From contig CANSTU010000029.1 in NCBI GenBank assembly GCA_947650005.1, positions 1 through 37,989 of the forward strand: a stretch of 37,989 bases of DNA, written 5' to 3'. The stretch comes from an uncultured Lachnospiraceae bacterium (lineage in GTDB: Bacteria > Bacillota > Clostridia > Lachnospirales > Lachnospiraceae). The translations under genes and the position numbers were made by a program. Shown here one piece after another: positions 8,883 through 17,245 of the stretch. Position 1 is the stretch's first letter. The number at the start of each line of letters is the position of its first letter. The notes beneath the pieces were generated by a model. It was not told where the DNA came from, did not search any database, and saw nothing but the letters and a program-made list of their open reading frames with translations.

Positions 8883-9560
8883 ATGTGCAGGGAAATTTAC
8901 TATGTGGAGGATGACGTATCCATTGCGGAAGGGGTGCGTTCCTACCTGGAGAGCCATAATTACCGAGTAGAAATATTTCCGCTCCTGTCAGAAGCCAGGC
9001 ACGCGCTGCAGGAACGGCTTCCGGATCTGCTCCTATTGGATTGGAATCTGCCGGACGGAGGCGGGGACGTGCTGTGTGGATGGGTGCGCAGGCAGTTCGG
9101 GGACGCCCTTCCTGTGCTGTTTCTGACAATAAAGGCGGAAACGCCGGATGTGATAGAGGGATTCGCCCAGGGAGCGGACGATTATATCGTGAAGCCCTTT
9201 GAACTGGAAGTCTTGTATGCCCGGATCGGGGCAGTCCTAAAACGGGCAGGGAAGACGGAAAACCCGATGCTCTCCTGCGGCCGGATCCGGCTGGATCGGG
9301 AGGGGATGCGGGTTTATAGCGGTGAGGAGGAAGTTATGTTAAATCCTCCGGAATATGAATTGCTGCTGCGCCTGATGGAGAACAGAGGAAAAACCGTGAC
9401 CAGGGAAAGGCTGCTGGAAGAAATCTGGGATGCGAAGGGAAATTTTGTAAACGACAATACCCTTACGGTCACCATGAAGCGGCTTCGGGAAAAATTGGGG
9501 AATCCGTCCTGCATGAAAACGGTGCGAAGCTTTGGATACCGGATGGAGGAGACCTCCTGA
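8883..9560 (+). CDS. OmpR/PhoB family response regulator (orphan)
   Basis: This is a 225-residue two-domain regulator. The receiver domain (residues 1-115) has the acidic pair in YYVEDD, the phosphoacceptor Asp in LLLLDWNLPD, Thr in LFLTIKAE and Lys in DYIVKPF. A short linker leads to a C-terminal winged helix with PPEYELLLRLMENRGKTVTR and TVTMKRLREKLG, ending VRSFGYRM. I choose the ATG at 8883 because AAGGA lies 8 bases upstream; an in-frame ATG at 8862 would add seven residues before the first strand. No histidine kinase lies next to it, which is unusual for this family. Its position at the end of the cluster suggests it is controlled by, or controls, those genes. Confidence 0.92.
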   Translation: MCREIYYVEDDVSIAEGVRSYLESHNYRVEIFPLLSEARHALQERLPDLLLLDWNLPDGGGDVLCGWVRRQFGDALPVLFLTIKAETPDVIEGFAQGADDYIVKPFELEVLYARIGAVLKRAGKTENPMLSCGRIRLDREGMRVYSGEEEVMLNPPEYELLLRLMENRGKTVTRERLLEEIWDAKGNFVNDNTLTVTMKRLREKLGNPSCMKTVRSFGYRMEETS

Positions 9561-9591
9561 TTTGCTACATAATGACAGGGAAGGATAGGCT

Positions 9592-9700
9592 GGGGCTGTC
9601 GCAAAATAGATGAGTAATCATTTATGGAGCAATGGCTCCACTTTTATATCAAAAAAGAAAAGAGGGTGTTGCAATAATTTGATGATTTTGCAACACCCTC
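9592..9700. mobile_element. Possible IS-derived miniature element
   Basis: The left edge GGGGCTGTCGCAAAAT (9592) and the inverted right edge GAGGGTGTTGCAAAATC (read from 9700 leftwards) match imperfectly as terminal inverted repeats. They resemble the GGGCTGTCGCAAAA ends seen on some Firmicutes insertion sequences. No transposase frame lies between them. The right half also forms a separate strong hairpin. Confidence 0.4.
9650..9700 (-). terminator. Terminator of the DUF6062-like gene
   Basis: On the minus strand a perfect 13-bp stem (GAGGGTGTTGCAA at 9662-9674 with its complement at 9688-9700) is followed by TTTTCTTTTTT. This is a strong intrinsic terminator about 110 bases past the gene's stop. 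Confidence 0.75.
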
Positions 9701-9735
9701 AACCGAGAATTTACGCCCGCTGAAGCGGGCAGCAT
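9701..9735 (+). repeat. Two-hairpin repeat, hairpin II copy
   Basis: AACCGAGAATTTACGCCCGC leads into GCCCGC-TGAA-GCGGGC (9715-9730) and then AGCATGG. It is the same link and hairpin II as at 6301 and 20119, and the terminator stem just before it takes the place of hairpin I. Here it lies between convergent genes. Confidence 0.75.
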
Positions 9736-9809
9736 GGTTAAAATATATTAACTATGGAACCTTTTCTCTATTCATTCATGCGCTTGAAAGATGGTTTGTG
9801 CCAGGACGG

Positions 9810-10571
9810 CTATTTATTCATCTTATAGGTTGGATCCGCGGGATAGCCGCCTTTTAATTTCTGCATGCCGCGCTGAATGGCGTCCTGGGAATTTTTCCAA
9901 TCCGCATCTTTGTTTCTGTAATCGAATTTTTCGATCAGCCAGTCCACATCCTGGGACACGCGCTCCATATTTTCTTCCATTAACCGGAAGGCCAGGGGGA
10001 AAAATGTCCCCTTTTCTTTTGCGTTCAGCCGGGTATCCGCATTCTGGCATACGTCCCCGAAATGATGCAGACAGAAACCCTTGCTGCTTGAGAGCTTCTG
10101 GCGGAAGGCTTCGTCATTTTTGTATAAATAAAAGAAGGTGTCCATATATCGGGCATATTCGCTTTTAAAATAGTCGCATATGTAGCAGCTTTCCTCTTTC
10201 CGCGAGATCCACTCCGCAATGGGGTTGGCTTTGGCCTCTTTTCCCGTGAGCCTTTCTTTCAAGGTGGTTTTTCCTGGCGTGAAGTGGGCAAACTGCCCTT
10301 TCATCTCCGCGATCAGCTTCTTATAGTGAGTTTTGAGAATCCAGCCGTTTCCCAAGGTGTTTCCGTAGTCGTACATTTTCTTATAATGCATCCGGCAGAA
10401 ACCGGCTTTGTCCGTGGCTTCCCGGGTGTCGCTTTCCATATAGGAGGCACAGGAACCGAGAACGTAATCCAGAATATCCTGTTCCACATTGCGTTCGATA
10501 TAGCAGAAGGGGCATTCATCCTCTGCGTTCATGGCATCGTTTAAAGGGATGGTGTACAGTTTTTCTTTCAT
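9810..10571 (-). CDS. DUF6062-like cysteine-rich protein
   Basis: This 253-residue cytoplasmic protein is of unknown function; I recognise it as DUF6062-like from memory. It carries spaced metal-binding-type motifs: CPFC near residue 20, a CRMHY near 57, CYIC near 129 and CLHH near 168. The repeated C-x-x-C then C-x-x-H order suggests one or two zinc or iron sites built from a duplicated module. The remainder is helical and charged. The ATG at 10571 follows AAGGAG with 7 bases between; an upstream extension has no ribosome binding site. It is transcribed alone from its own promoter and ends at a strong terminator. Confidence 0.75.
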   Translation of the reverse strand: MKEKLYTIPLNDAMNAEDECPFCYIERNVEQDILDYVLGSCASYMESDTREATDKAGFCRMHYKKMYDYGNTLGNGWILKTHYKKLIAEMKGQFAHFTPGKTTLKERLTGKEAKANPIAEWISRKEESCYICDYFKSEYARYMDTFFYLYKNDEAFRQKLSSSKGFCLHHFGDVCQNADTRLNAKEKGTFFPLAFRLMEENMERVSQDVDWLIEKFDYRNKDADWKNSQDAIQRGMQKLKGGYPADPTYKMNK

Positions 10572-10664
10572 TGAAATTCTCCTTCTTTGGTTCCTGCCTG
10601 TGGTTTGGGGCGGAATCGGGCTTGGCAGCCGGGGCGGCATCCCGCAGGGAGATGCTTTTAGACT

Positions 10665-10693
10665 ATTGTAACGGATTTGAGGCGGGAAGGCAA
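10665..10693 (-). promoter_or_regulatory. Promoter of the DUF6062-like gene
   Basis: On the minus strand TTGCCT (10693-10688) is separated by 17 bases from TACAAT (10670-10665). It lies about 95 bases before the start codon. Confidence 0.65.
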
Positions 10694-10789
10694 GGAAATA
10701 AGGCCATTCTTTCTTCTGCTTTCAGTACATATCATGTATTGTTTTCCACGGATATATAAATGGTCCGACGGCCCCCTGAAAGGCCGCAC

Positions 10790-10818
10790 TTGAAAATCCT
10801 TCCACTTCCATTTATAAT
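10790..10818 (+). promoter_or_regulatory. Promoter of the AEC transporter gene
   Basis: TTGAAA (10790-10795), a 17-base spacer and the consensus TATAAT (10813-10818). The transcript would start near 10825, leaving a leader of about 178 bases before the start codon at 11003. Confidence 0.75.
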
Positions 10819-10821
10819 GAT

Positions 10822-10912
10822 GCCCATGGGAGCGTTGCTTTTCGTCCCCCTTTCCGGGCCGTATCCTAATGGGGCGTGAAAAGTAACATGGGCCGTCTGC
10901 ATAAAGCGGACG
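10822..10912 (+). promoter_or_regulatory. Structured leader hairpins of the AEC gene
   Basis: GCCCATG (10822-10828) pairs with CATGGGC (10887-10893). Inside it TTGCTTTTCG pairs with TGAAAAGTAA (including G-U pairs), and CCCC pairs with GGGG, making a long imperfect stem. A second hairpin, CGTCTGC-ATAAA-GCGGACG, follows at once. No T-run follows, and no known riboswitch class is recognised. Confidence 0.5.
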
Positions 10913-11002
10913 AAAAACGGAAAAATTTTGGGGTGAGAGTGTGTCAAAGCACAACGCTTCCCCGCGAGATAGGTCGCCCAAAGCGGCAGAATGTGAGGAA
11001 AC

Positions 11003-11914
11003 ATGTGGAGCGTATTGGCAAAAGCATTGGCCTTTGTCGGCATCATCGTCATGGGATATATACTGAAAAGAAAGTCTTTTTTTGAATTGAAGGATTTCTA
11101 CATTCTGTCGAGAATCGTGGTAAAGATCACCCTGCCCTGTGCGATTATTTCCAACTTTAGCAACATTACCATTGATGTTTCGCTGTTGGTTCTGTGTGTG
11201 GTGGGGTTTGTCTGTAATGTGGTGTATGTGGCGTTGGGGTATTTGCTGAACCGGAAAGGGAGCAAGGAGGACAGGGCCTTTGGCGCGATTAATGCATCGG
11301 GTTATAATATTGGCAATTTCACGCTTCCTTTTGTGCAGAGTTTCCTGGGGCCGGTGGGGTTCGCAGCCTGCAGCCTGTTTGATACGGGAAATGCGGTAAT
11401 GTGCACCGGGTTGACCTACAGCATTGCATCCGCGATCCAGGGAAAGGACGGGAAGGTGTCCGTAAAGAGTATGGCAAAAACACTGTTTTCTTCCCTGCCC
11501 TTTGATTCCTATTTGTTGATGACCGTCCTAGTATTGATGCACTGGAAGCTGCCAAAGCTGCTGGTCACCTTTGCGAATACGGCGGGGAATGCGAATCCTT
11601 TTCTGGCCCTTTTGATGATCGGAATCGGTTTTGAGATCCGGTTGGATAAAAGTAAACTGGCCAGGCTGGTGAAGATGTTGGTTCTCCGGTATGGGACGGC
11701 GGCGGTATTGTGCCTGGGATTTTATTTTCTCGCCCCCTTTGGACCGGAAATCCGTCAGGCGCTGGCGATCATTGCCTTTGGACCGGTATCCAGCGTGGCG
11801 ACGGCTTATACAGGGGCGCTCGGGGGAGACGTGGAGCTGTCCAGCGCCATGAATTCCCTTTCCATTGTGATCAGTATAATTTGCATTACCGTGCTTCTGC
11901 TCGTCATGCCATAA
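11003..11914 (+). CDS. AEC family transporter (auxin efflux carrier type)
   Basis: This is a 303-residue membrane protein of the AEC family in the bile/arsenite/sodium transporter superfamily, which exports or exchanges small organic anions such as malate. About ten hydrophobic segments are visible in two halves joined by a hydrophilic loop (SIQGKDGKVSVKSMAK). The family's half-helix motifs appear as GAINASGYNIGNFTLP in the first half and FGPVSSVATAYTGALGG in the second. The ATG at 11003 follows TGAGG. The length is normal. It stands alone behind its own promoter, so neighbours do not indicate the substrate. Confidence 0.88.
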   Translation: MWSVLAKALAFVGIIVMGYILKRKSFFELKDFYILSRIVVKITLPCAIISNFSNITIDVSLLVLCVVGFVCNVVYVALGYLLNRKGSKEDRAFGAINASGYNIGNFTLPFVQSFLGPVGFAACSLFDTGNAVMCTGLTYSIASAIQGKDGKVSVKSMAKTLFSSLPFDSYLLMTVLVLMHWKLPKLLVTFANTAGNANPFLALLMIGIGFEIRLDKSKLARLVKMLVLRYGTAAVLCLGFYFLAPFGPEIRQALAIIAFGPVSSVATAYTGALGGDVELSSAMNSLSIVISIICITVLLLVMP

Positions 11915-12025
11915 ATGTGTTTGAGATTTCCGTGTTTATGCTGCAGGATCCGGTTGAACCGCGGGTGAGGGCCGGAGAATTCCTGTGGCAAGGCTGTAGA
12001 GAACGCGGCATGGAGGTTGAAATGT

Positions 12026-13603
12026 ATGGGAAGAAAACCGGAAAATGAGATGGAGCAGATCCAGAAAGGGCTGGAGGGATTCCTGGATCGGGAAATGGGG
12101 CGGTTACCCAAAAGCAGGGAATCCCAGGCCAACGGATACGCCGGATCGGAAGGCGGCAGGGAGCTTGGCTGTTATCCCGAAGCGGAGGGATCTGAGCCCG
12201 ACGGATATTATGAGGGAGGAAGAGACAGGGGCGAAGGATATTACGGAGAGGAGGCTCCCGAGCCCGGCAAACATTATGAGGAAAGAAGAGTCGGGGGCGG
12301 AAGATATTATGGAGAGGAAGCCTCCGAGCCCAGCGAATATTATGAGGACGAAAGAACTGAGGGCGGAAGATATTACGGAGAGGAGGCCCCCGAACCCGAC
12401 GAATATTATGAGGGCGAAAGACGCAGAGGCAGGAGATATTACGAGACGGAGCCCTCCAGGCTGAACGAATATTATGAAGGTGAGAGAAGCAGGGGCGGAA
12501 GATATTACGAGAATGCGGATCATGATTCCGATGAATACGATGAAGCGGAGTACGATGAGGAAACGCAAGGGCGCGGTTCCGGAAGCTGGAAGGGGCTGGG
12601 AAAAGAGGCATACGGCGGCAGGAAGGATGGCGGGATGAAACACAAGGAGAAGAAAAAGAAGAAATCCGCGATAGGAAAGATTTTGTTTACCCTGGTGATT
12701 CTAGCCGCGATAGGGCTGGGGGCAATCTATTTATTAGTGGGTGTGGTATACGGGAAGATGCGCTATGAGGAGGCGCCTTCCCTGGTGGATAAACCCGTTA
12801 AGAGCAATGGGGTGACTTCCGTTCTCCTGATCGGAAGCGATTCCCGGGATGCCAGCGCGGCTGGACGTTCGGACGCCATGATTTTGCTTTCCATCAGCAA
12901 TAAGACCAGGACGGTGCATATGACTTCCTTACTGCGGGACATGTATGTAGAGATCCCGGGACACGAGGGGAACCGTCTGAACGCTGCCTATGCCTTCGGC
13001 GGGCCGGAACTGTTGCTGGAGACGATCCAGGCAAACTTCGGAATTCAGGTGAACCGGTATGTGGTGGTGAATTTTGAAGCCTTTGCCAACCTGGTGGATG
13101 CGGTGGGAGGCGTGGATCTGGAACTGAGCAGCGAGGAAGTGAAGTGGGTCAACGCCTATCTGAATGAATACAACCTGTTGCGCAATATGCCCATCGATAC
13201 GGATTATCTGGATACTTCCTTAAGCGGGCTCATCCATCTAAACGGGGCCCAGTCTTTGGCCTACAGCAGGAATCGGTATATCGGAACGGATTTCGGCAGG
13301 ACGGAGCGGCAGAGGAAGGTGCTTTCTGAGGTATTGAAGAGGCTGCCTGCGGCTGCGGTGAAGAACCCGAATGGATTGGTGAATGGGTTGTTCCCCAATC
13401 TCACCACGAATTTGACGCAGATGGAATGCATGCAGATCGGCCTGCAGGCGGGAAAACTGCTCATCTATGAAATCGTGCAGGACAGCATCCCCTTAAACGG
13501 CACCTATTCCAATGCGGATATTCGGGGTATGGCCGTACTACAGGTGGACTTTGAGAAAAATAAAGAATATTTACGGAAAGAAATCTATGGGGAACAAGAT
13601 TGA
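12026..13603 (+). CDS. LCP family (LytR-CpsA-Psr) cell wall glycopolymer ligase
   Basis: This 525-residue type II membrane protein belongs to the family that transfers undecaprenyl-linked glycopolymers to peptidoglycan outside the membrane. A long cytoplasmic region (1-213) ends in a Lys-rich stretch, a single membrane helix follows (about 215-238), and then the LCP domain. LCP motifs include LLIGSDSRD, GRSDAMIL, LLRDMYV, RLNAAYAFGG, and YSRNRYIGTDFGRTERQR with its conserved arginines. The cytoplasmic region holds six 22-residue repeats rich in Tyr, Glu, Arg and Pro, which is unusual since most LCP proteins have short tails there. The ATG at 12026 lies 9 bases after GGAGG; a TTG at 12017 touches the Shine-Dalgarno and is rejected. 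Confidence 0.9.
   Translation: MGRKPENEMEQIQKGLEGFLDREMGRLPKSRESQANGYAGSEGGRELGCYPEAEGSEPDGYYEGGRDRGEGYYGEEAPEPGKHYEERRVGGGRYYGEEASEPSEYYEDERTEGGRYYGEEAPEPDEYYEGERRRGRRYYETEPSRLNEYYEGERSRGGRYYENADHDSDEYDEAEYDEETQGRGSGSWKGLGKEAYGGRKDGGMKHKEKKKKKSAIGKILFTLVILAAIGLGAIYLLVGVVYGKMRYEEAPSLVDKPVKSNGVTSVLLIGSDSRDASAAGRSDAMILLSISNKTRTVHMTSLLRDMYVEIPGHEGNRLNAAYAFGGPELLLETIQANFGIQVNRYVVVNFEAFANLVDAVGGVDLELSSEEVKWVNAYLNEYNLLRNMPIDTDYLDTSLSGLIHLNGAQSLAYSRNRYIGTDFGRTERQRKVLSEVLKRLPAAAVKNPNGLVNGLFPNLTTNLTQMECMQIGLQAGKLLIYEIVQDSIPLNGTYSNADIRGMAVLQVDFEKNKEYLRKEIYGEQD
12164..12559 (+). repeat. Six tandem 66-bp coding repeats
   Basis: Six units of exactly 66 bases encode a 22-residue repeat whose best form is GGRYYGEEAPEPDEYYEGER plus two residues. 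Units 2-4 are nearly identical; the first and last are worn. All remain in frame, so copy number could change without breaking the gene. Confidence 0.88.
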
Positions 13604-13639
13604 AACTTTGAAGGCGTGCTTTGCATGTGGACGGGAGCA

Positions 13640-13690
13640 AGCTTGAAACTTCGTTTCAAGCTCTTTAATGTGAATGCGTGCCCTACACGC
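13640..13690 (+). repeat. Two-hairpin repeat before the ABC exporter
   Basis: Hairpin I is AGCTTGAAAC-TTC-GTTTCAAGCT (13640-13662), a perfect 10-bp stem. A link containing GTGAAT leads to a shorter hairpin II, GCGTG-CCCTA-CACGC (13676-13690). AGGAGG follows. An earlier GCGTGCTTTGCATGTGGACGG (13615-13635) resembles a second hairpin II, so this may be a worn tandem pair. Confidence 0.6.
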
Positions 13691-13713
13691 GGACAGGAGG
13701 AAAAACGGAAGCG

Positions 13714-15474
13714 ATGAATCAGAGACAATATGGAACCAAGGAACTTTTAAAGCGTTTTACGCCTTATTTTGCGAAATACAGGGGTACACTGTATCTGGAT
13801 CTGTTCTGCGCGGCGCTCACCACGGTATGCGAACTGGTGCTGCCGCTGATTATGCGCTATATCACGAATGAGGGTTTGCGGGATCTGGCAGCCCTGTCCA
13901 TCAGGACCATCGCAGGGCTGGGTTTCCTGTATTTCCTGCTGCGGGTGGTGGATTGCTTTGCCAGCTATTATATGGCGGATATGGGCCATGTAATGGGAGC
14001 GAAGATCGAGACGGACATGAGGCGGGACGCCTATAACCATCTGCAGAAGCTGTCCAATACCTACTATAATAATACCAAGGTTGGACAGATCATGGGGCGC
14101 ATCACCAACGATCTGTTCGACGTGACAGAGTTTGCCCATCACTGCCCGGAGGAGTTTTTCATCGCAGGGATAAAGACGCTGATTTCTTTTCTGATCCTGG
14201 CTCAGATCAACCTGCCGTTGACGGTTCTGGTATTCGTCTTTGTGCCCATTATGGCCTGGGTGTGTATGACGCTTAATTTCCGCATGCGCGCTGCCTTTAG
14301 CAAGCAGAGGAACCAGATCGGCGAGCTGAATGCGCGGATAGAGGATAGTTTATTAGGACAAAAGGTTGTGAAGGCATTTACCAATGAGGAGATGGAAAAT
14401 GCCAAGTTTGAGACGGATAACGGAAAGTTTCTGGATATCAAGAAGGAAACCTATAAATATATGGCATTGTTCCATACCACGGTGAAGATGTTCGATGGGA
14501 TCATGTATCTGGCCGTGATCGTGGCGGGCGGTTTCTTCATGATTCGAGGGATGATCGCGCCGGGCGATCTGGTGGCGTTTATGCTCTATGTGACCACGCT
14601 GATCGCCACCATCCGCAGGATCATCGAATTTGCGGAACAGTTCCAACGGGGTATGACGGGAATCGAACGGTTTCTGCAGATCATGGATGCGGACATCGAA
14701 ATTTTCGACGAGCCGGGCGCAGTGGAGATGGGAATGCCCTTGGGAGAGATCGCTTTTGAGAATGTTAGTTTTGAATACCCGGACGACCATAACATCGTTT
14801 TCACCAACCTGGATCTGTCCATCCATAAGGGAGAAAAATTGGCGATCGTAGGGCCTTCGGGCGGGGGGAAGACTACGCTGTGCAACCTGATCCCCAGGTT
14901 TTATGATGTGACGGCTGGGCGCATCACCATCGATGGGCATGATATCAAGCATTTCACGCTGAAGAGTCTGCGCAAAAACATCGGAATCGTACAGCAGGAT
15001 GTGTACCTGTTCTCCGGAACGGTCTATGAGAATATCGCCTACGGACGGCCCGGAGCCACCCGGGAAGAGGTGGAAGATGCAGCCAGGCAGGCGGGGGCCC
15101 ATGAGTTTATCATGGAGCTGAAGGACGGATACGATACCTATGTGGGAGAGCGCGGGGTGAAGCTTTCCGGCGGACAGAAGCAGCGCATCAGCATTGCCAG
15201 GGTATTTTTAAAAAATCCGCCTATCATCATCCTGGATGAGGCCACTTCTGCGCTGGATAATGAGAGCGAGTTTGCGGTTGCCAAATCCCTGTCCAGGCTT
15301 TCCGAGGGCCGAACCACGCTGACCATTGCCCACAGGTTGTCCAGCATCAAGAATTCCGACCGTATCCTGGTGCTTACGGAGGAAGGGATCGTGGAGGAGG
15401 GGAACCACGATCAGCTGATGGAGAAGAAGGGGATTTACCACAAATTTTATACTACGGCCGATTTGCTGAAATGA
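13714..15474 (+). CDS. ABC exporter, fused permease and ATPase
   Basis: This 586-residue half-transporter would work as a homodimer or heterodimer in the membrane. Residues 1-320 form a six-helix type I exporter domain, with LLKRFTPYFAKYRGTLYLDLF as the elbow and first helix. Residues 335-586 are the ATPase: Walker A GPSGGGKTT, Q-loop NIGIVQQDVYLFSG, signature LSGGQKQR, Walker B IIILDEATSALD and switch TIAHRL. All catalytic residues are present. The ATG at 13714 gives a normal N-terminus, with AGGAGG 13 bases upstream; the frame's earlier GTG falls within hairpin II. No second half-transporter is adjacent, so a homodimer is likelier. The cargo is unknown. Confidence 0.92.
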   Translation: MNQRQYGTKELLKRFTPYFAKYRGTLYLDLFCAALTTVCELVLPLIMRYITNEGLRDLAALSIRTIAGLGFLYFLLRVVDCFASYYMADMGHVMGAKIETDMRRDAYNHLQKLSNTYYNNTKVGQIMGRITNDLFDVTEFAHHCPEEFFIAGIKTLISFLILAQINLPLTVLVFVFVPIMAWVCMTLNFRMRAAFSKQRNQIGELNARIEDSLLGQKVVKAFTNEEMENAKFETDNGKFLDIKKETYKYMALFHTTVKMFDGIMYLAVIVAGGFFMIRGMIAPGDLVAFMLYVTTLIATIRRIIEFAEQFQRGMTGIERFLQIMDADIEIFDEPGAVEMGMPLGEIAFENVSFEYPDDHNIVFTNLDLSIHKGEKLAIVGPSGGGKTTLCNLIPRFYDVTAGRITIDGHDIKHFTLKSLRKNIGIVQQDVYLFSGTVYENIAYGRPGATREEVEDAARQAGAHEFIMELKDGYDTYVGERGVKLSGGQKQRISIARVFLKNPPIIILDEATSALDNESEFAVAKSLSRLSEGRTTLTIAHRLSSIKNSDRILVLTEEGIVEEGNHDQLMEKKGIYHKFYTTADLLK

Positions 15475-15493
15475 ATGGCGGTATGTGGAAGAG

Positions 15494-15515
15494 TATGTTA
15501 TACTGAAAACATACA
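15494..15515. repeat. Small inverted repeat
   Basis: GTATGTT and AACATAC flank an 8-base loop containing TATACT. It could be a small hairpin or an operator around a weak -10 box for the nuclease gene. The upstream -35 is not convincing. Confidence 0.35.
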
Positions 15516-15637
15516 TAAATTTGACGAAGTCGTGTACAGGGATGGAAGGTGCAGCCCCGGCATGCAGATTTGAATTCTAAGGCCATGAAGGGCAGGACAT
15601 CCCGGGCGCACGGACAAATCAGGAAAGGGGAGAGGGC

Positions 15638-17239
15638 ATGAAACTAGTCTTTGTTGGGGCGGATCATGAAGTTACGGGCAGCTGCCACTATCTGGAGGCA
15701 GCAGGAAAACACATCCTGGTGGACTGCGGGATGGAGCAAGGGGTGAACGTCTTCGAGAACGTACCGCTTCCGGTTCCGGAGGCGATGATTGATTATGTGT
15801 TCCTTACGCACGCCCACGTGGATCACTCGGGGATGCTTCCGCTTCTGTACGCGAAGGGATTTAGGGGAAAGATTTTCGCCACCACGGCCACGGCCGAATT
15901 GTGCGATATCATGCTGCGCGACTGTGCGCATATCCAGATGCAGGAAGCGGAGTGGCGATCCCGGAAGGGAAAGAGAAATTCGGGAATTCGCCAAGTGGAG
16001 CCGATCTATACTATGGAGGATGCGGAAGGGGCCATCAGCCTGTTGACGCCCTGTTCTTATAAGAAGGAGATACAGGTCTGTGAGGGAATCCGGATCCGAT
16101 TCACGGATATCGGCCATCTGTTAGGCTCCGCCAGTATTGAGGTTTGGGCGGAGGAAGACGGGAGAAAGAGGAAACTGTGTTTTTCCGGCGATGTGGGGAA
16201 CCTGGGACAGCCGCTGATCAAGGAGCCGGCTTTTACCAAAGATGCGGATTACGTAATCGTGGAATCCACCTATGGCAACCGTTACCATGACGGGGGCAGG
16301 CCGGATTACGTGAACTACCTGGCCAGGGCGATTCAGGAAACCTTTGACAAGGGTGGAAATCTGGTGATCCCCTCCTTTGCCGTGGGACGTACCCAGGAAA
16401 TTCTGTATTTCATGAGGCAGGTCAAGGAAGAGGGGCTGGTGAAGGGGTACGGAAACTTCAGCGTCTATGTGGACAGTCCGCTGGCAGTGGAAGCAACAGA
16501 GATATTCAAACGGAATATCGATGAATGTTTCGACGAGGAGGCCATAGAGCTGGTAAAAAAGGGAATCAACCCTATCTCCTTCCCCGGTCTGAAGCTGACG
16601 ATTACCAGCGACGAATCAAGGGCGATCAATTTCGACGAAGAGCCTAAGGTGATCATCTCGGCCTCCGGCATGTGCGATGCGGGGCGGATTAAGCACCATC
16701 TGAAGCATAATTTGTGGAGGGAGGAGAGCACGATTCTCTTCGTGGGCTATCAGTCAGTAGGGACCAAGGGACGGCAGATCTTGGACGGGGCGAAGAGCGT
16801 GAAGCTGTTCGGAGAGCCGGTGGACGTCAATGCGAGGATCCTATCGTTCAAGGGATTGTCCGGACATGCGGATAAGGAGGGGCTGCTCCGGTGGCTGGGC
16901 GGTTTTGAACATAAGCCTTGGAAGGTTTTCGTGGTTCACGGAGAGGACAGCGAGTGTAAGGCCTTTGTGGAATGCCTGGAAAGAGAGCATGGCTACGATG
17001 CGGATGCGCCTTACAGCGGAACGAAGTTCGATCTGATCGACAACTGCTATGAATACGATGCAGTACCCGTTCCGGTGAAGAAGAAAGCGAAGGCATCCGC
17101 TGCCAGCAGCGTCTTTGCAAGGCTGGAGGCTGCGGCGCAGCGCCTGCTCGCCATGGTTCAGGGGATGCAGGGTATGGCCAATAAGGATCTGGCGAAGCTG
17201 GCGGATCAGATCAACAGGCTGTGCGACAAATGGCAATAG
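15638..17239 (+). CDS. MBL-fold beta-CASP RNA nuclease (CPSF73/YSH1-like)
   Basis: This 533-residue cytoplasmic metallo-beta-lactamase-fold protein carries the beta-CASP insertion of RNA-processing nucleases. Zinc motifs are HAHVDHSG (motif 2), GHLLGSASIE (motif 3) and FSGDVGN (motif 4). Beta-CASP motifs follow as VESTYGNR, SFAVGRTQE, SASGMCDAGRI, FKGLSGHAD and VFVVHGE. The last 55 residues form a separate helical tail after a Lys/Ala linker, not part of the standard core. The ATG at 15638 has GGGGAGAGG upstream. It differs from RNase J, which carries a dedicated C-terminal domain, and resembles the exonuclease/endonuclease group often annotated as RNA-metabolising MBL proteins. The target RNAs are unknown. 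Confidence 0.92.
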   Translation: MKLVFVGADHEVTGSCHYLEAAGKHILVDCGMEQGVNVFENVPLPVPEAMIDYVFLTHAHVDHSGMLPLLYAKGFRGKIFATTATAELCDIMLRDCAHIQMQEAEWRSRKGKRNSGIRQVEPIYTMEDAEGAISLLTPCSYKKEIQVCEGIRIRFTDIGHLLGSASIEVWAEEDGRKRKLCFSGDVGNLGQPLIKEPAFTKDADYVIVESTYGNRYHDGGRPDYVNYLARAIQETFDKGGNLVIPSFAVGRTQEILYFMRQVKEEGLVKGYGNFSVYVDSPLAVEATEIFKRNIDECFDEEAIELVKKGINPISFPGLKLTITSDESRAINFDEEPKVIISASGMCDAGRIKHHLKHNLWREESTILFVGYQSVGTKGRQILDGAKSVKLFGEPVDVNARILSFKGLSGHADKEGLLRWLGGFEHKPWKVFVVHGEDSECKAFVECLEREHGYDADAPYSGTKFDLIDNCYEYDAVPVPVKKKAKASAASSVFARLEAAAQRLLAMVQGMQGMANKDLAKLADQINRLCDKWQ

Positions 17240-17245
17240 CGGATT

